The position numbers were made by a program, and so were the translations under genes. Positions 6,004 to 14,634 of a stretch of DNA of 30,589 bases are shown here, piece by piece. How positions within the stretch are numbered: position 1 is the first letter of the stretch; each line of letters starts with the position of its first letter. The notes under the pieces are model-generated. The model had not been told where the DNA came from. It ran no database searches and saw only the letters and a program-made list of their open reading frames with translations. Location: the NCBI GenBank assembly GCA_963205525.1, contig CAUJJP010000194.1:1-30589 (forward strand), written 5' to 3'. This stretch comes from Pseudomonadota bacterium (GTDB lineage Bacteria; Pseudomonadota; Gammaproteobacteria; Burkholderiales; Burkholderiaceae).

Positions 6004-7100
6004 CCCGCGCCGACGCCGCGCCACCCCCGGCACAGGATTCCGCGCCGACCGCGGTCCGGATCCCTGCGCCGATCCCTGCGCCTGCCCCCGCGCCTACCGC
6101 CGCGCCGGCCCCCGCCCGCCCGCGCGCCGGCCTCGGCGAGCTCGTGCGCGCGAGCGCGGTCTTCGTCCTGCTGGCGGTCATGCTGGTGGGATTTGCGCTC
6201 GCGCAGCCGGCCTTCATCGGCATCGACAACCTGATGAGCATCCTGCAGGCGGTGGCGGTGGTGGCCATCCTGGGCACCGGGGTCACGGTGACGCTGGCGG
6301 TGGGCGGCTTCGACCTCTCGATCGGTGCCGTCGCCGCCTCCAGCGTGATGGCCGCGAGCTACTGCATGATCGTCTGGGAGCTCGGCGCCTGGGCCACGGT
6401 GGCGCTGGTGCTGCTGTTCGGCGCCGCGGTGGGCCTGTTCAACGCCTTGCTCATCGTGCGCCTGCGCGTGCCCGACCTGCTGGCCACGCTGGCGGTGATG
6501 TTCCTGCTCAGCGGGTTGCAGCTCATCCCCACCGCCGGGCGCTCGATCTCGCGCGGCCTCATCCTGCCCGACGGCGCCACCGCCGCCGGTGCCTACGACC
6601 CGGCCTTTCTGTGGCTCGGCCGCTCCACGCTGTGGGACCTGGTGCCGCTGCCGGTGGTGGTGCTGGCGGTGGTGGCACTGGTGCTGCACCTGCTGACCGA
6701 GCGCACCCGGCTCGGCCGCCTGCTCTACGCCACCGGCGGCAACGAGCTCGCGACCCGGCTCGCCGGCGCGGCCACCGACCGCATCAAGACCCTGGCCTAC
6801 GTCATCTCCGGCAGCCTGGCCGCGCTCGGCGGGGTGCTGGTGGCGGCGCGCGTGGGGCGTGGCGACGTCTCCTCCGGCGCCTCGCTGCTGATGGACTCGG
6901 TGGCGGCGGCGCTGATCGGCTACGCCGTGCTCGGCCTGCGCCGCCCGCACGTGCTGGGCACGGTGGTGGGCGCGGTCTTCGTCGGCGTCCTGCTCAACGG
7001 CCTGACCATGCTCAACGCGCCCTACTACGCGCAGGACTTCGTGAAGGGCGCGGTGCTGGTCGGCGCGCTGGCGCTGACCTACGGCATCGCGCGCCGCTGA
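6000..7100 (+). CDS. Ribose/AI-2-type ABC transporter permease
   Basis: A 366-residue inner-membrane permease of the RbsC/BPD_transp_2 family, with eight or more hydrophobic segments between about residues 50 and 360. The family region AVGGFDLSIGAVAA is present, with VPDLLATLAVMFLLSGLQL further on. The first 43 residues are an Ala/Pro-rich, uncharged extension (APIPAPAPAP and similar) that precedes the first helix and is unusual for this family. A later start could be used, but no better internal start with a Shine-Dalgarno was seen, and the ATGA overlap with the ATPase supports this one. It forms the membrane channel for the importer with the ATPase upstream and the binding protein downstream. 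Confidence 0.86.
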   Translation: MTRADAAPPPAQDSAPTAVRIPAPIPAPAPAPTAAPAPARPRAGLGELVRASAVFVLLAVMLVGFALAQPAFIGIDNLMSILQAVAVVAILGTGVTVTLAVGGFDLSIGAVAASSVMAASYCMIVWELGAWATVALVLLFGAAVGLFNALLIVRLRVPDLLATLAVMFLLSGLQLIPTAGRSISRGLILPDGATAAGAYDPAFLWLGRSTLWDLVPLPVVVLAVVALVLHLLTERTRLGRLLYATGGNELATRLAGAATDRIKTLAYVISGSLAALGGVLVAARVGRGDVSSGASLLMDSVAAALIGYAVLGLRRPHVLGTVVGAVFVGVLLNGLTMLNAPYYAQDFVKGAVLVGALALTYGIARR

Positions 7101-7158
7101 GGGCTTGTGAGGACGTGAAGCGCGCCCGCCCCCTTTTTCAACCCCGAGAGGAGAGACC

Positions 7159-8199
7159 ATGAAACGCATCGTCCAGACCTTTTGCAGCGCCGTCCTCGGC
7201 AGCCTGCTGCTCGCCCCCGGCGCCGGCGCCGCCGGCCTGAAGGGTGCCCCGGCGCCGTTCGACAAGGGCGGCGTGAAGATCGCCGTCGTCAGCTTCCTGG
7301 GCGCGGGCGACTGGCTGCAGGCCTTCGAGTCGGGCGTCAAGCGCCAGGCCGATGCGATGGGTGTGGAGCTCACGCTGGCGCAGGCGCGCAACGACAACGA
7401 CACCCAGCGCAGCCTGGTCGAGCAGGCGATCAACCGCAAGGTGGCCGGCATCATCATCAACAACGGCCGCCCCGAGGTGCTGAAGGACGTGGCGCAGAAG
7501 GCGCTCGACGCCGGCATCAAGGTCGTCGCCTACGACGTCAACCTCGACAACCCCAAGATCCCGCAGATCGAGCAAAGCGACGCCGACATGGCGCGCCTGG
7601 TGCTGGAGCAGGCGGTGAAGGACAAGGGCAAGGGCTTCACCGGCGGCGCGGTCTACGTCGCCGGCTTCGCGCCCCTGGACCGCCGCTACGCGGTGTGGAA
7701 GCAGTTCGGCAAGGACCACGGCATCAAGGAGAAGGCGACCTGGGGCGTGGTGAACGACACCGTGCCCGCCTCGGTGGCCGACCAGACCAAGGCCGTGCTG
7801 CGCGCCAACCCGGACATCTCGGTCGTCTTCACGCCCTGGGACGAGTTCGCCAAGGGCGTAAAGCTGGCGATCGACGAGCTCGGCGTCGCGTCCAAGGTCA
7901 AGATCTACGGCGTGGACATCTCGACCGCCGACATCCAGCTCATGCGCGAGAACAACAGCGCCTGGGTCGCCACCGCGGCGACCAACGCGGCGGTGGTCGG
8001 CCAGGTCTCGGTGCGCGCGGTCTCGCTCGCCATCGCGGGTGCCTTCCCGGGCCGCTCGGTGCTGCTCAAGCCCACCCTGGTGACGCGCGACGACCTGCTG
8101 AAGAACAACATCTCGACCATCGAGGAGCTGCAGCAGAAGTTCCCCGCCTTCCAGAAGAGCGAGGCCGCGACCGCGCCCTGGATCCCGGCGGCCAAGTGA
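7159..8199 (+). CDS. Periplasmic substrate-binding protein of the ABC importer
   Basis: A 346-residue type I periplasmic binding protein (Peripla_BP_4, ribose-binding-like). A signal peptide occupies about residues 1-25 (ending GAGAAG). The mature protein begins with the first-domain strand VKIAVVSFLGAGDWLQAFE, followed by NDNDTQRSLVEQAINRKV and GIIINN, a family pattern. The start is well supported by GAGAGGAGA just before the ATG. It delivers ligand to the permease and ATPase encoded upstream. Aromatic and charged residues typical of a hinge pocket are visible (W313-region not assigned, D228-region FTPWDEFAKG), but the ligand cannot be deduced from the sequence alone. The following LVIVD and Cds1-like genes are the best clue to ligand chemistry. 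Confidence 0.88.
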   Translation: MKRIVQTFCSAVLGSLLLAPGAGAAGLKGAPAPFDKGGVKIAVVSFLGAGDWLQAFESGVKRQADAMGVELTLAQARNDNDTQRSLVEQAINRKVAGIIINNGRPEVLKDVAQKALDAGIKVVAYDVNLDNPKIPQIEQSDADMARLVLEQAVKDKGKGFTGGAVYVAGFAPLDRRYAVWKQFGKDHGIKEKATWGVVNDTVPASVADQTKAVLRANPDISVVFTPWDEFAKGVKLAIDELGVASKVKIYGVDISTADIQLMRENNSAWVATAATNAAVVGQVSVRAVSLAIAGAFPGRSVLLKPTLVTRDDLLKNNISTIEELQQKFPAFQKSEAATAPWIPAAK

Positions 8200-8218
8200 G
8201 CCAGCGACGAGCCGCACC

Positions 8219-9466
8219 ATGACCGACCTGCCCCGCCCCGACCACGCGCATCGCATGCGGCTCATCGGTCACAGCGACATCGCCGGCCGCGGCGACGGGC
8301 TGCAGGTCATGGTGCAGGGCGGCCACGCCTTCGTGGCCCACCCCTGGTCGCGCGGCTTCTCGGTCGTCGACGTGCGCGACCCGCGCCGCCCCGGCCAGGT
8401 GCACTACATGCCGGCGCCGCCCAACACCTGGAACATCCACCTGCAGGCGCACGGCGAGCTGCTGCTGGTGATCGACGCGCTGGACCTGTTCGCCGACGTC
8501 CAGACCTTTGCCAGCGAGAAGACCTACTACACCCAGTCCATGGGCCGCACCCTGGCCGGCGCCGCGCCGCGCCGCGCCTGGACCGCGGGCATGACGGTCT
8601 ACGACATCGCGCGCCCGCAGGCGCCGCGCGCGATCGGCCGCCTGGACATCGACGGCGTCGGCCTGCACCGCATCTGGTGGGTCGGCGGGCGCTGGGCCTA
8701 CGCCTCGGCGCTGCTCGACGGCTACAGCGACTACATCTTCGTCACCATCGACCTGGCCGACCCGCAGCACCCGCGGCTCGCAGGGCGCTGGGCGCTGCCC
8801 GGCATGCACGAGGCCGGCGGCGAGGTCTCGCAGGCGCCCGCCGGCAAGCGCTGGGCGCTGCACCACGCGCTGGTGCACGGCGACACCGCCTACGCCTGCT
8901 GGCGCGACGGCGGCCTGACCCTGCTGGACGTGGCCGACCGCAGCGCGCCGCGCCTCATCAAGCACCTCAACTGGTGCCCGCCCTATGGCGGCGGCACCCA
9001 TTCGGCGCTGCCGCTGGTCGACCGCGGGCTGCTCATCGTCGCCGACGAGGCGGTGCTCGACCATGAGGAGGACGGGCGCAAGCACGTCTGGGTGTTCGAC
9101 ATCCGCGAGCCCGCCAACCCGGTCAGCATTGCCACCTTCCCGACCCCGGCGGAGATCGACTACGCGGCCAAGCCCGGCCACTTCGGACCCCACAACCTGC
9201 ACGAGAACCGCCCCGGCAGCTTCGTCTCCGACCGCCTCGTCTTCGCCACCTGGCAGAACGCCGGCATCCGTGTCTTCGACATCTCCGACCCCTACCGCCC
9301 GCAGGAGACCGGCGCCCTGGTGCCGGCCGCCCCGCGCACCATGACCGACCGCCGCCCCGGGCGGCCGCAGGTCATCCAGTCGGCCGACCTCTTCGTCGAC
9401 GCCCGGGGCCTGATCTACGCCACCGACTACAACGCCGGGCTGGACATCATCGAGTACCTGGGATGA
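8219..9466 (+). CDS. LVIVD-repeat beta-propeller with histidine-lined core
   Basis: A 415-residue protein made of about seven repeats of the LVIVD type (for example [32 protein letters not shown] and [13 protein letters not shown]), which fold as a beta-propeller. No signal peptide is visible, so it is probably cytoplasmic. Histidines sit at the start of the predicted innermost strand of five blades: H74 (WNIH), H150 (LHRIWW), H215/H216 (LHHALVHG), H261 (GTHSALP) and H325/H328 (PHNLHEN). That pattern resembles metal-binding propellers such as the selenium-binding-protein/methanethiol oxidase family, but an enzymatic role is inference. It follows the binding-protein gene by 19 bases and overlaps the PLP enzyme gene by ATGA, so it belongs to the same operon. 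LVIVD proteins as a family have no assigned general function. Confidence 0.83.
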   Translation: MTDLPRPDHAHRMRLIGHSDIAGRGDGLQVMVQGGHAFVAHPWSRGFSVVDVRDPRRPGQVHYMPAPPNTWNIHLQAHGELLLVIDALDLFADVQTFASEKTYYTQSMGRTLAGAAPRRAWTAGMTVYDIARPQAPRAIGRLDIDGVGLHRIWWVGGRWAYASALLDGYSDYIFVTIDLADPQHPRLAGRWALPGMHEAGGEVSQAPAGKRWALHHALVHGDTAYACWRDGGLTLLDVADRSAPRLIKHLNWCPPYGGGTHSALPLVDRGLLIVADEAVLDHEEDGRKHVWVFDIREPANPVSIATFPTPAEIDYAAKPGHFGPHNLHENRPGSFVSDRLVFATWQNAGIRVFDISDPYRPQETGALVPAAPRTMTDRRPGRPQVIQSADLFVDARGLIYATDYNAGLDIIEYLG

Positions 9467-10569
9467 ATGTGGACGCCGCTGCCGCCGCCCGCTCCCGCGC
9501 CTGGGTCGCGCAGGCGGTGGCGCGCATCGAGCGCGACTTCAAGCGCTCCTCCGACACGCACCTGATGCTGGTCGATCTGCCGGCCATGCCTGGTGTGCAG
9601 CTCTACATCAAGGACGAGTCCACCCACCCGACCGGCAGCCTCAAGCACCGGCTGGCGCGTTCGCTCTTCCTGTACGGGCTGTGCAACGGCTGGATACGCG
9701 AGGGCACGACGATCACCGAAGCCTCCTCCGGGAGCACCGCGGTGTCGGAGGCCTATTTCGCGCGCATGCTGGGGCTGCCCTTCGTCGCCGTGATGCCGGC
9801 CGGCACCTCGCCGGCCAAGGTGGCGCAGATCGAGTTCCACGGTGGGCGCTGCCACTTCGTGGCCAACCCGGCGCAGGTCTACGCCGAGGCCGAGCGCATC
9901 GCGCGCGAGTGTGGCGGCCACTACATGGACCAGTTCACCTACGCCGAGCGCGCCACCGACTGGCGCGGCAACAACAACATCGCCGAGTCCATCTTCGCCC
10001 AGCTGCGCGCCGAGCCTCACCCCATGCCGCGCTGGATCGTCGTCGGCGCCGGCACCGGCGGCACCTCGGCCACCATCGGGCGCTACATCCGCTACCACGG
10101 CCACCCGACCGGGCTGTGCGTGGTCGACCCCGAGCACTCGGTGTTCCACGACTACTACCTGCAGCGCGACCCCACGATCACCGGCCGGCGCGGCTCCGAG
10201 GTCGAGGGCATAGGCCGGCCGCGGGTGGAACCCTCCTTCGTGCCCGGGGTGGTGGACCGCATGATCCGGGTCCCGGACGCGGCCTCGTTCGCCGCCATGC
10301 GGCTGCTCGAACGCCTGGCCGGCCGGCGCTGGGGCGGCTCCACCGGCACCGGGCTGTACGGCGCGCTGCAGCTTGCCTGCGAGATGCACGCCGCCGGCGA
10401 GTCCGGCGCCATCGTCACCCTCGCCTGCGACCCCGGCGACCGCTACCTCGACAGCTACTACAGCGACCCCTGGCTGGCCGCCAACGGCCACGACATCGGG
10501 CCCTGGACCGCACGCCTGCAAGCCGCCTGCGCGCAGGGGCGGTGGACCGCCCCTGCGGCAGACTCATAG
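9463..10569 (+). CDS. cds1: Cds1-type PLP-dependent cysteine desulfhydrase-like enzyme
   Basis: A 368-residue fold-type II PLP enzyme related to cysteine synthases. K61 in PTGSLKHR is the Schiff-base lysine. [14 protein letters not shown] (87-100) binds the substrate carboxylate, and [16 protein letters not shown] (195-210) is the PLP phosphate loop. [33 protein letters not shown] and [17 protein letters not shown] blocks match what I know of the Cds1 subgroup (mycobacterial Rv3684), which releases H2S from L-cysteine with pyruvate and ammonia. Canonical cysteine synthases have PTGSFKDR instead. The gene overlaps the LVIVD gene by four bases, making it the last gene of the transporter operon. 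The exact substrate (L-cysteine, D-cysteine or another thiol amino acid) is not settled by sequence. Confidence 0.83.
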   Translation: MNVDAAAAARSRAWVAQAVARIERDFKRSSDTHLMLVDLPAMPGVQLYIKDESTHPTGSLKHRLARSLFLYGLCNGWIREGTTITEASSGSTAVSEAYFARMLGLPFVAVMPAGTSPAKVAQIEFHGGRCHFVANPAQVYAEAERIARECGGHYMDQFTYAERATDWRGNNNIAESIFAQLRAEPHPMPRWIVVGAGTGGTSATIGRYIRYHGHPTGLCVVDPEHSVFHDYYLQRDPTITGRRGSEVEGIGRPRVEPSFVPGVVDRMIRVPDAASFAAMRLLERLAGRRWGGSTGTGLYGALQLACEMHAAGESGAIVTLACDPGDRYLDSYYSDPWLAANGHDIGPWTARLQAACAQGRWTAPAADS

Positions 10570-10608
10570 GCCATCCGGCGCAGGGGCCTGCACGACCAAC
10601 CGCCGTGC

Positions 10609-10614
10609 TAGCCT
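10609..10614 (+). promoter_or_regulatory. Extended -10 for a possibly leaderless lipoprotein mRNA
   Basis: TGC-TAGCCT forms an extended -10 ending seven bases before the ATG at 10622, and no Shine-Dalgarno is present. Transcription would start at or next to the start codon. Confidence 0.4.
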
Positions 10615-10621
10615 CCCCCGC

Positions 10622-12883
10622 ATGAGCTGCCTGCGCCACCTCGTCCCCCTTGGGCTCGTGCTGTCCGGTCTGCTGCTGTCTGCCTGCGGCGGCGGCGGTT
10701 CCGCGACGCCCGAACCGGAGCCGGTCAACCGCGCGCCGGTGGCGGTGGCAAGTGCACCGGCCAGCGTCACCGCCGGCTCCAGCGTGACCCTGGACGGCAG
10801 CGCCAGCCACGACCCGGACGGCGACGCGCTGCGCTGGCGCTGGACCGTGAGCGCCCAGCCCGCAGGTGCCGGCGTCATCCTGAGTGACCCGGCGCAGGCC
10901 AGTCCCAGCTTCGTGGCTGCGGTGGCCGGCAGCTACACACTGAGCCTGGTGGTCAGCGACGGTGCGCTGGACAGCGCGCCGGTGACGCTGACGCTGGTCG
11001 TGCGGGCGGCCGACCCTGGCCCGCTGTCCATCGTGCTGGACCCGGCCGAGCCGGTGAGCGGGACCGTGGTGTTCACGCTCTCCGGCCGTCACGATGGCCG
11101 TGTGAGCTGGTACCTGGACCTGCAGCTGCTGGGGCCGGCCGAGGGCAGCGAGCAGGCGACGGCGTCCTGGGACAGCCGTGGCGCCAGCCTCGGGACGCAT
11201 CTGATCGTGGCCCGGCTGCACGACGCGCAAGGCGGCTGGCGCGAGGTCCGGCGCAACTTCGAGGTCGGGCCGCAGGCGGTGACGCTGACGGCGCGCACGC
11301 GCGGATCGACCGGGATGCTCGAGGTTGACGTCTCCGCGACTTCGCCCTACCGCATCTCCAGCGTCTCGGCGACCATCGACGGCCGTCCGCTGGGCCGGCT
11401 GGAGACGCCCAACGGGTGTGGTGTCAGCGGCCGCGAGTGCGCTCCGCCAGACTACCATGCCTGGCTGTTCGCGATCGACGCCGATCAGCTCGGCCCCGGA
11501 CCTCACGCCATGCTGATCACCGCGGTCGATGGCATGGGGCGCAGCGCCACCCTGGCGCACGAGGTGCTCGTCGGACCTTTGCTGAGCATGCGCACGCCGC
11601 TGGATGGCAGCGTGGTCTACGGTCGCCTGGAAATCAGTGGCAGCGTGCGCGGGCTGCCGGCCGACGACGTGCAGGTCGAGGTGACGCTCGGCGGCATGCC
11701 CGTCCTGAGCAGCCGCGGGTCGAGTTTCAGCGGCGAGTACGACCTCAGCGGCGTGGCGCCTAACCGCTACTCGCTGACCGTCACGGCACGCGACGGCTCG
11801 GGGCTCGTCACGCGGGAGGAATATCGCATCGCCATCGCGCCTTCACCGAACTGGGTGCGGCCATCGGCGTTCCGGCTGCCGCGCAGCGATGCGCAAGTCC
11901 TGGCAGCGCGCGGGACCTACGTGCTGCACGACGCGGGCACCAGCGAGCTGTGGTTGCACGACATCGCCAGCGACCAGGCGCTGCGTCTGCGCTACGAGGG
12001 GTTCTGGGACCGCTTGTTCGGGGACCGGTTCTTCGTGAGCAGCGAGGGTACGGTCTACGCGCTCGGCAACACCGGTGACTGCAGCTCGCAGTGTCTGTAC
12101 CGCTGGGACAGCGCCGGCGTGCTGCACAACCTGACCGCGGCCAACCCCCATTCGGCGAACAAGGCGGCCGGCGGCGCGGCGGTCCATGACGGGGCACCGC
12201 GCACCGCAGACGGCTACGCGCTGTGGGCGACGACCGGCGACGGCGGCAATCTGCAGCGTCTGGTGCTTTACGACACCCTGCGCAACAGCTTCCGGCTGGT
12301 GGCCGCCGAAGGCTCGGAGATCGACGCCTACGACCTGAGCGTGCGCGCCGGTGTGGCGACGGTGGTCTGGAGTGCGCGCGTCGGTGGGCAGCGAAGCCTG
12401 CACGTCTGGCGTTCGGATACCGGCGCGTCGCGGGTGCTGCTCGAGGGCGACGGCGGGTTCGTCCGCACCGACGGCGAGCAGGTGGTCTGGCTGCAAGCGG
12501 TGGCCGGATCGACGCCGCGTCTGCTGCAGTCCATGCCGCTGGGCGGCGGCGCCGCGCGGGTCATCAGCACGTCCGTCAATGGCAACAGCTTCGAACTGCA
12601 CGAGGACGGCAGCCTGAGCTGGGGCGAGAGCCTGTACGTCAACGGCGTCGTGCACACCCTGCCAGCGGACAGCGGCAGCGGACCGCGGCGTGTCGTCTTC
12701 GCTGCCGGCATGGGCTGGATCTTCTATGTCGACGTGCGCCAGAACGTGCTCTACGCCTGGAATGCGGTGCGAGGCGTTGCCGAGCCGATGTTCGATTCCA
12801 ACGCCATGCGGGGCTGGATCACGGACGGCCACCTGGTGTTCCAATACCTGACCGCGGTCTATCGAATGCCGCTGAATCCCTGA
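10622..12883 (+). CDS. PKD-domain lipoprotein with C-terminal beta-propeller-like region
   Basis: A 753-residue exported lipoprotein. The signal peptide ends in the lipobox LLSAC with C22 as the lipidated cysteine, followed by a Gly-rich linker CGGGGS. Residues about 36-128 form a PKD/Ig-like domain (NRAPVAVASAPASVTAG, LDGSASHDPDGD). Further beta-sandwich segments follow to about residue 400, with a possible disulfide pair in GCGVSGREC. The last 350 residues show repeated strand patterns with W/Y motifs (LWLHDIAS, LYRWDSAG, LHVWRSDTG, LYAWNAVRG), as in a beta-propeller. The start at 10622 is chosen because it opens the signal peptide; the frame is open upstream inside the PLP gene. It is probably displayed on the outer membrane. 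Function is unknown; carbohydrate or protein binding is a guess. Confidence 0.82.
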   Translation: MSCLRHLVPLGLVLSGLLLSACGGGGSATPEPEPVNRAPVAVASAPASVTAGSSVTLDGSASHDPDGDALRWRWTVSAQPAGAGVILSDPAQASPSFVAAVAGSYTLSLVVSDGALDSAPVTLTLVVRAADPGPLSIVLDPAEPVSGTVVFTLSGRHDGRVSWYLDLQLLGPAEGSEQATASWDSRGASLGTHLIVARLHDAQGGWREVRRNFEVGPQAVTLTARTRGSTGMLEVDVSATSPYRISSVSATIDGRPLGRLETPNGCGVSGRECAPPDYHAWLFAIDADQLGPGPHAMLITAVDGMGRSATLAHEVLVGPLLSMRTPLDGSVVYGRLEISGSVRGLPADDVQVEVTLGGMPVLSSRGSSFSGEYDLSGVAPNRYSLTVTARDGSGLVTREEYRIAIAPSPNWVRPSAFRLPRSDAQVLAARGTYVLHDAGTSELWLHDIASDQALRLRYEGFWDRLFGDRFFVSSEGTVYALGNTGDCSSQCLYRWDSAGVLHNLTAANPHSANKAAGGAAVHDGAPRTADGYALWATTGDGGNLQRLVLYDTLRNSFRLVAAEGSEIDAYDLSVRAGVATVVWSARVGGQRSLHVWRSDTGASRVLLEGDGGFVRTDGEQVVWLQAVAGSTPRLLQSMPLGGGAARVISTSVNGNSFELHEDGSLSWGESLYVNGVVHTLPADSGSGPRRVVFAAGMGWIFYVDVRQNVLYAWNAVRGVAEPMFDSNAMRGWITDGHLVFQYLTAVYRMPLNP

Positions 12884-12912
12884 CCCGATCGGTCCTGTCT
12901 GCTGGAGTGACG

Positions 12913-13851
12913 ATGAAGAACTGGTTGATTGGAATGCTGATGCTGGCGGTGGCCGGCGCCTTCGTGCCCGAGGTGGCCGAGGCCAAGCGCTTCGGCGGTG
13001 GCGTGAGCAAGGGCATGCAGCGCAGCGCACCGGCCAAGCCGGCGCCGCAGCAGCCACCGGCGCAGCCCGCGCAGCCGGCGACACCGGCGCAGGCGGCACC
13101 GAACCCGGCCGCCGCCGCGGCGCCCGCTGCGGCCGCGGCCGCCGGCAAGCGCTCCTGGCTCGGTCCGGTGGCCGGGCTCGCGGCCGGGCTGGGGCTGGCG
13201 GCGCTGGCCAGCCACCTGGGCTTCGGCGACGAGCTGGCGAGCTTCATGCTGATCGCCCTGCTGGCGTTGGCTGCGGTGTTCGTGATCCGGCTCCTGATGC
13301 GCCGCATGGCGCCGCGGCCGGCGCTGGCCGGCGCCGCCGGCCAGCCGGGCATGCAGCGCAGCGCGCCTGCGGCTGTGCCTGCCCGCACGGCCGCACCGTC
13401 CCATGCCCCGTCCGCCGCTCAGTCCGCTGCCGCCTTCAGCGGCCTGCAGATCGGTGCCGCGCTGCCTGCGGGGCGGCTGCCGGCCGACTTCGACCGTGCC
13501 GGCTTCGAGCGCATCGCGCGCGCCATCTTCATCCGCATGCAGGCGGCGAACGACGCCGCCGACCTCGACGACCTGCGCCGCTTCACGACCCCGGAACTGT
13601 TCGCCGAGCTGCGCCTGGACCTGCACGAGCGCGGCGGCGCGGCCCAGCACACCGACGTGGAGGAGATCGCCGCCGAGGTGCAGGACTTCGCCGAGGAAGA
13701 CGGACGCCAGATCGTCAGCGTGCGCTACACCGGCCGCCTGCGCGAGGCAGCGGGCGCCGAGCCGGTGACGGTGGACGAGACCTGGCACCTGGTGCGACCC
13801 GCCGACGCCAGCCGCGACTGGGCGATCGCCGGCATCCAGCAGGCTGACTGA
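12913..13851 (+). CDS. Tim44-like domain membrane protein
   Basis: A 312-residue protein. An N-terminal signal or anchor (about 1-24, ending AEAKRFGG) is followed by a long Ala/Pro/Gln-rich linker (about 30-80). Two hydrophobic segments lie at about 82-100 and 107-125. A second linker leads to a C-terminal Tim44-like domain (about 190-312) beginning FDRAGFERIARAIFIRMQAA and containing LRRFTTPELFAEL. Homologues in Burkholderiales are common and mostly uncharacterised. The octapeptide GMQRSAPA occurs twice, in both low-complexity linkers. A GGAG Shine-Dalgarno at 12903-12906 supports the start. It follows the lipoprotein by 29 bases and may be co-transcribed. The mitochondrial Tim44 role in protein import should not be transferred to it. 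Confidence 0.86.
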   Translation: MKNWLIGMLMLAVAGAFVPEVAEAKRFGGGVSKGMQRSAPAKPAPQQPPAQPAQPATPAQAAPNPAAAAAPAAAAAAGKRSWLGPVAGLAAGLGLAALASHLGFGDELASFMLIALLALAAVFVIRLLMRRMAPRPALAGAAGQPGMQRSAPAAVPARTAAPSHAPSAAQSAAAFSGLQIGAALPAGRLPADFDRAGFERIARAIFIRMQAANDAADLDDLRRFTTPELFAELRLDLHERGGAAQHTDVEEIAAEVQDFAEEDGRQIVSVRYTGRLREAAGAEPVTVDETWHLVRPADASRDWAIAGIQQAD

Positions 13852-13859
13852 GGACGTGA

Positions 13860-13879
13860 GCCCGTGCCTGCGCACGGGC
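13860..13879. terminator. Stem-loop after the Tim44-like gene
   Basis: A perfect 8-bp stem GCCCGTGC/GCACGGGC with a CTGC loop begins nine bases after the stop codon. There is no T-tract, so termination is possible but not assured. Confidence 0.45.
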
Positions 13880-13895
13880 GAACGCCTCAGGAGGG

Positions 13896-13920
13896 GCCCG
13901 TCATGTCCCGCATGACGGGC
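13896..13920. terminator. Second stem-loop between convergent genes
   Basis: A perfect 10-bp stem GCCCGTCATG/CATGACGGGC with a 5-nt loop lies between the Tim44-like gene and the convergent CDF gene. It also lacks a T-tract. Sitting between convergent genes, it could act in both directions or protect 3' ends. Confidence 0.45.
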
Positions 13921-13957
13921 GCGGCCAGCAGGGCCGACCGAGGACGTGCGCCTGCGC

Positions 13958-14599
13958 TCAGGCGTGGGCGTGCTGGGCCGCGCCGCGCAACTCGCCGCGT
14001 GCCTGGCGCACCACGCTGACCGCCGCGCTCAGGGCCAGAAGCGCCATCACCACCGCCACCGCCAGATCGGGCCAGGCGCTGCCGGTGCCGAACACGCCCA
14101 GCGCCGCGGCCATCACCGCGAGGTTGCCGATCGCGTCGTTGCGGCTGCACAGCCAGACCGAGCGCATGTTGGCGTCGCCCTCACGCCAGGCGTACAGGGC
14201 GAGCGCGACGCCGACGTTGGCCGTCAGCGCCAGCATGCCGATGGCACCCATCGTGACCGGCTCGGGGACGCTGCCGGCGGCCAGCGCCCAGCCGGCGCGG
14301 GCGAGCACGAAGACGCCGAACACGGCCATCGACAGACCCTTGAACCAGGCCGCGCGCGCGCGCGCCGTGGCCGCCATCGCCAGCACCCACAGCGAGATGC
14401 CGTAGTTGGCCGCATCGCCGAAGAAGTCGGCCGCGTCGGCCAGCAGCGAGACCGAACCGGCGTTCACGCCGCCCGCAAGCTCGATCGCGAACATTGCCGC
14501 GTTGACGACGAGGGCGAACCACAGCACCCGCCGGTAGCGCGGGCTGCGGGTGGCTTCGGGGCTGGCGCTGCAGCCGTGGTCGTGGCAGTGGTGGCTCAT
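13958..14599 (-). CDS. Short cation diffusion facilitator (heavy-metal efflux)
   Basis: A 213-residue inner-membrane metal transporter of the CDF family with about six helices. The N-terminus MSHHCHDHGC is rich in metal ligands. The helix II motif reads ADAADFFGD and the helix V motif WLCSRND. The usual H/D-xxx-D and H-xxx-D quartet is therefore D58, D62, C151 and D155, with Cys replacing a His. The protein ends soon after helix VI, so the usual cytoplasmic C-terminal domain of about 80-90 residues is missing; this appears natural because the tail ends in a clean stop after AAQHAHA. It is divergent from a CadR-like regulator and driven by a MerR-type promoter at 14635-14665, which points to export of a soft divalent ion such as Cd, Pb or Zn. 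Confidence 0.86.
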   Translation of the reverse strand: MSHHCHDHGCSASPEATRSPRYRRVLWFALVVNAAMFAIELAGGVNAGSVSLLADAADFFGDAANYGISLWVLAMAATARARAAWFKGLSMAVFGVFVLARAGWALAAGSVPEPVTMGAIGMLALTANVGVALALYAWREGDANMRSVWLCSRNDAIGNLAVMAAALGVFGTGSAWPDLAVAVVMALLALSAAVSVVRQARGELRGAAQHAHA

Positions 14600-14634
14600 G
14601 GGCTGTCGTGCAGGATGTCAGGGACCTTGCCGGC

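Noticed and set aside
3514..6033. An 839-codon minus-strand open frame over the Sco and ABC ATPase genes.
   Set aside because: It has low-complexity antisense composition, and both plus-strand genes have full catalytic motifs.
12913..13851. Mitochondrial-style protein import role for the Tim44-like protein.
   Set aside because: Only the fold is shared; bacterial homologues have no shown import function.
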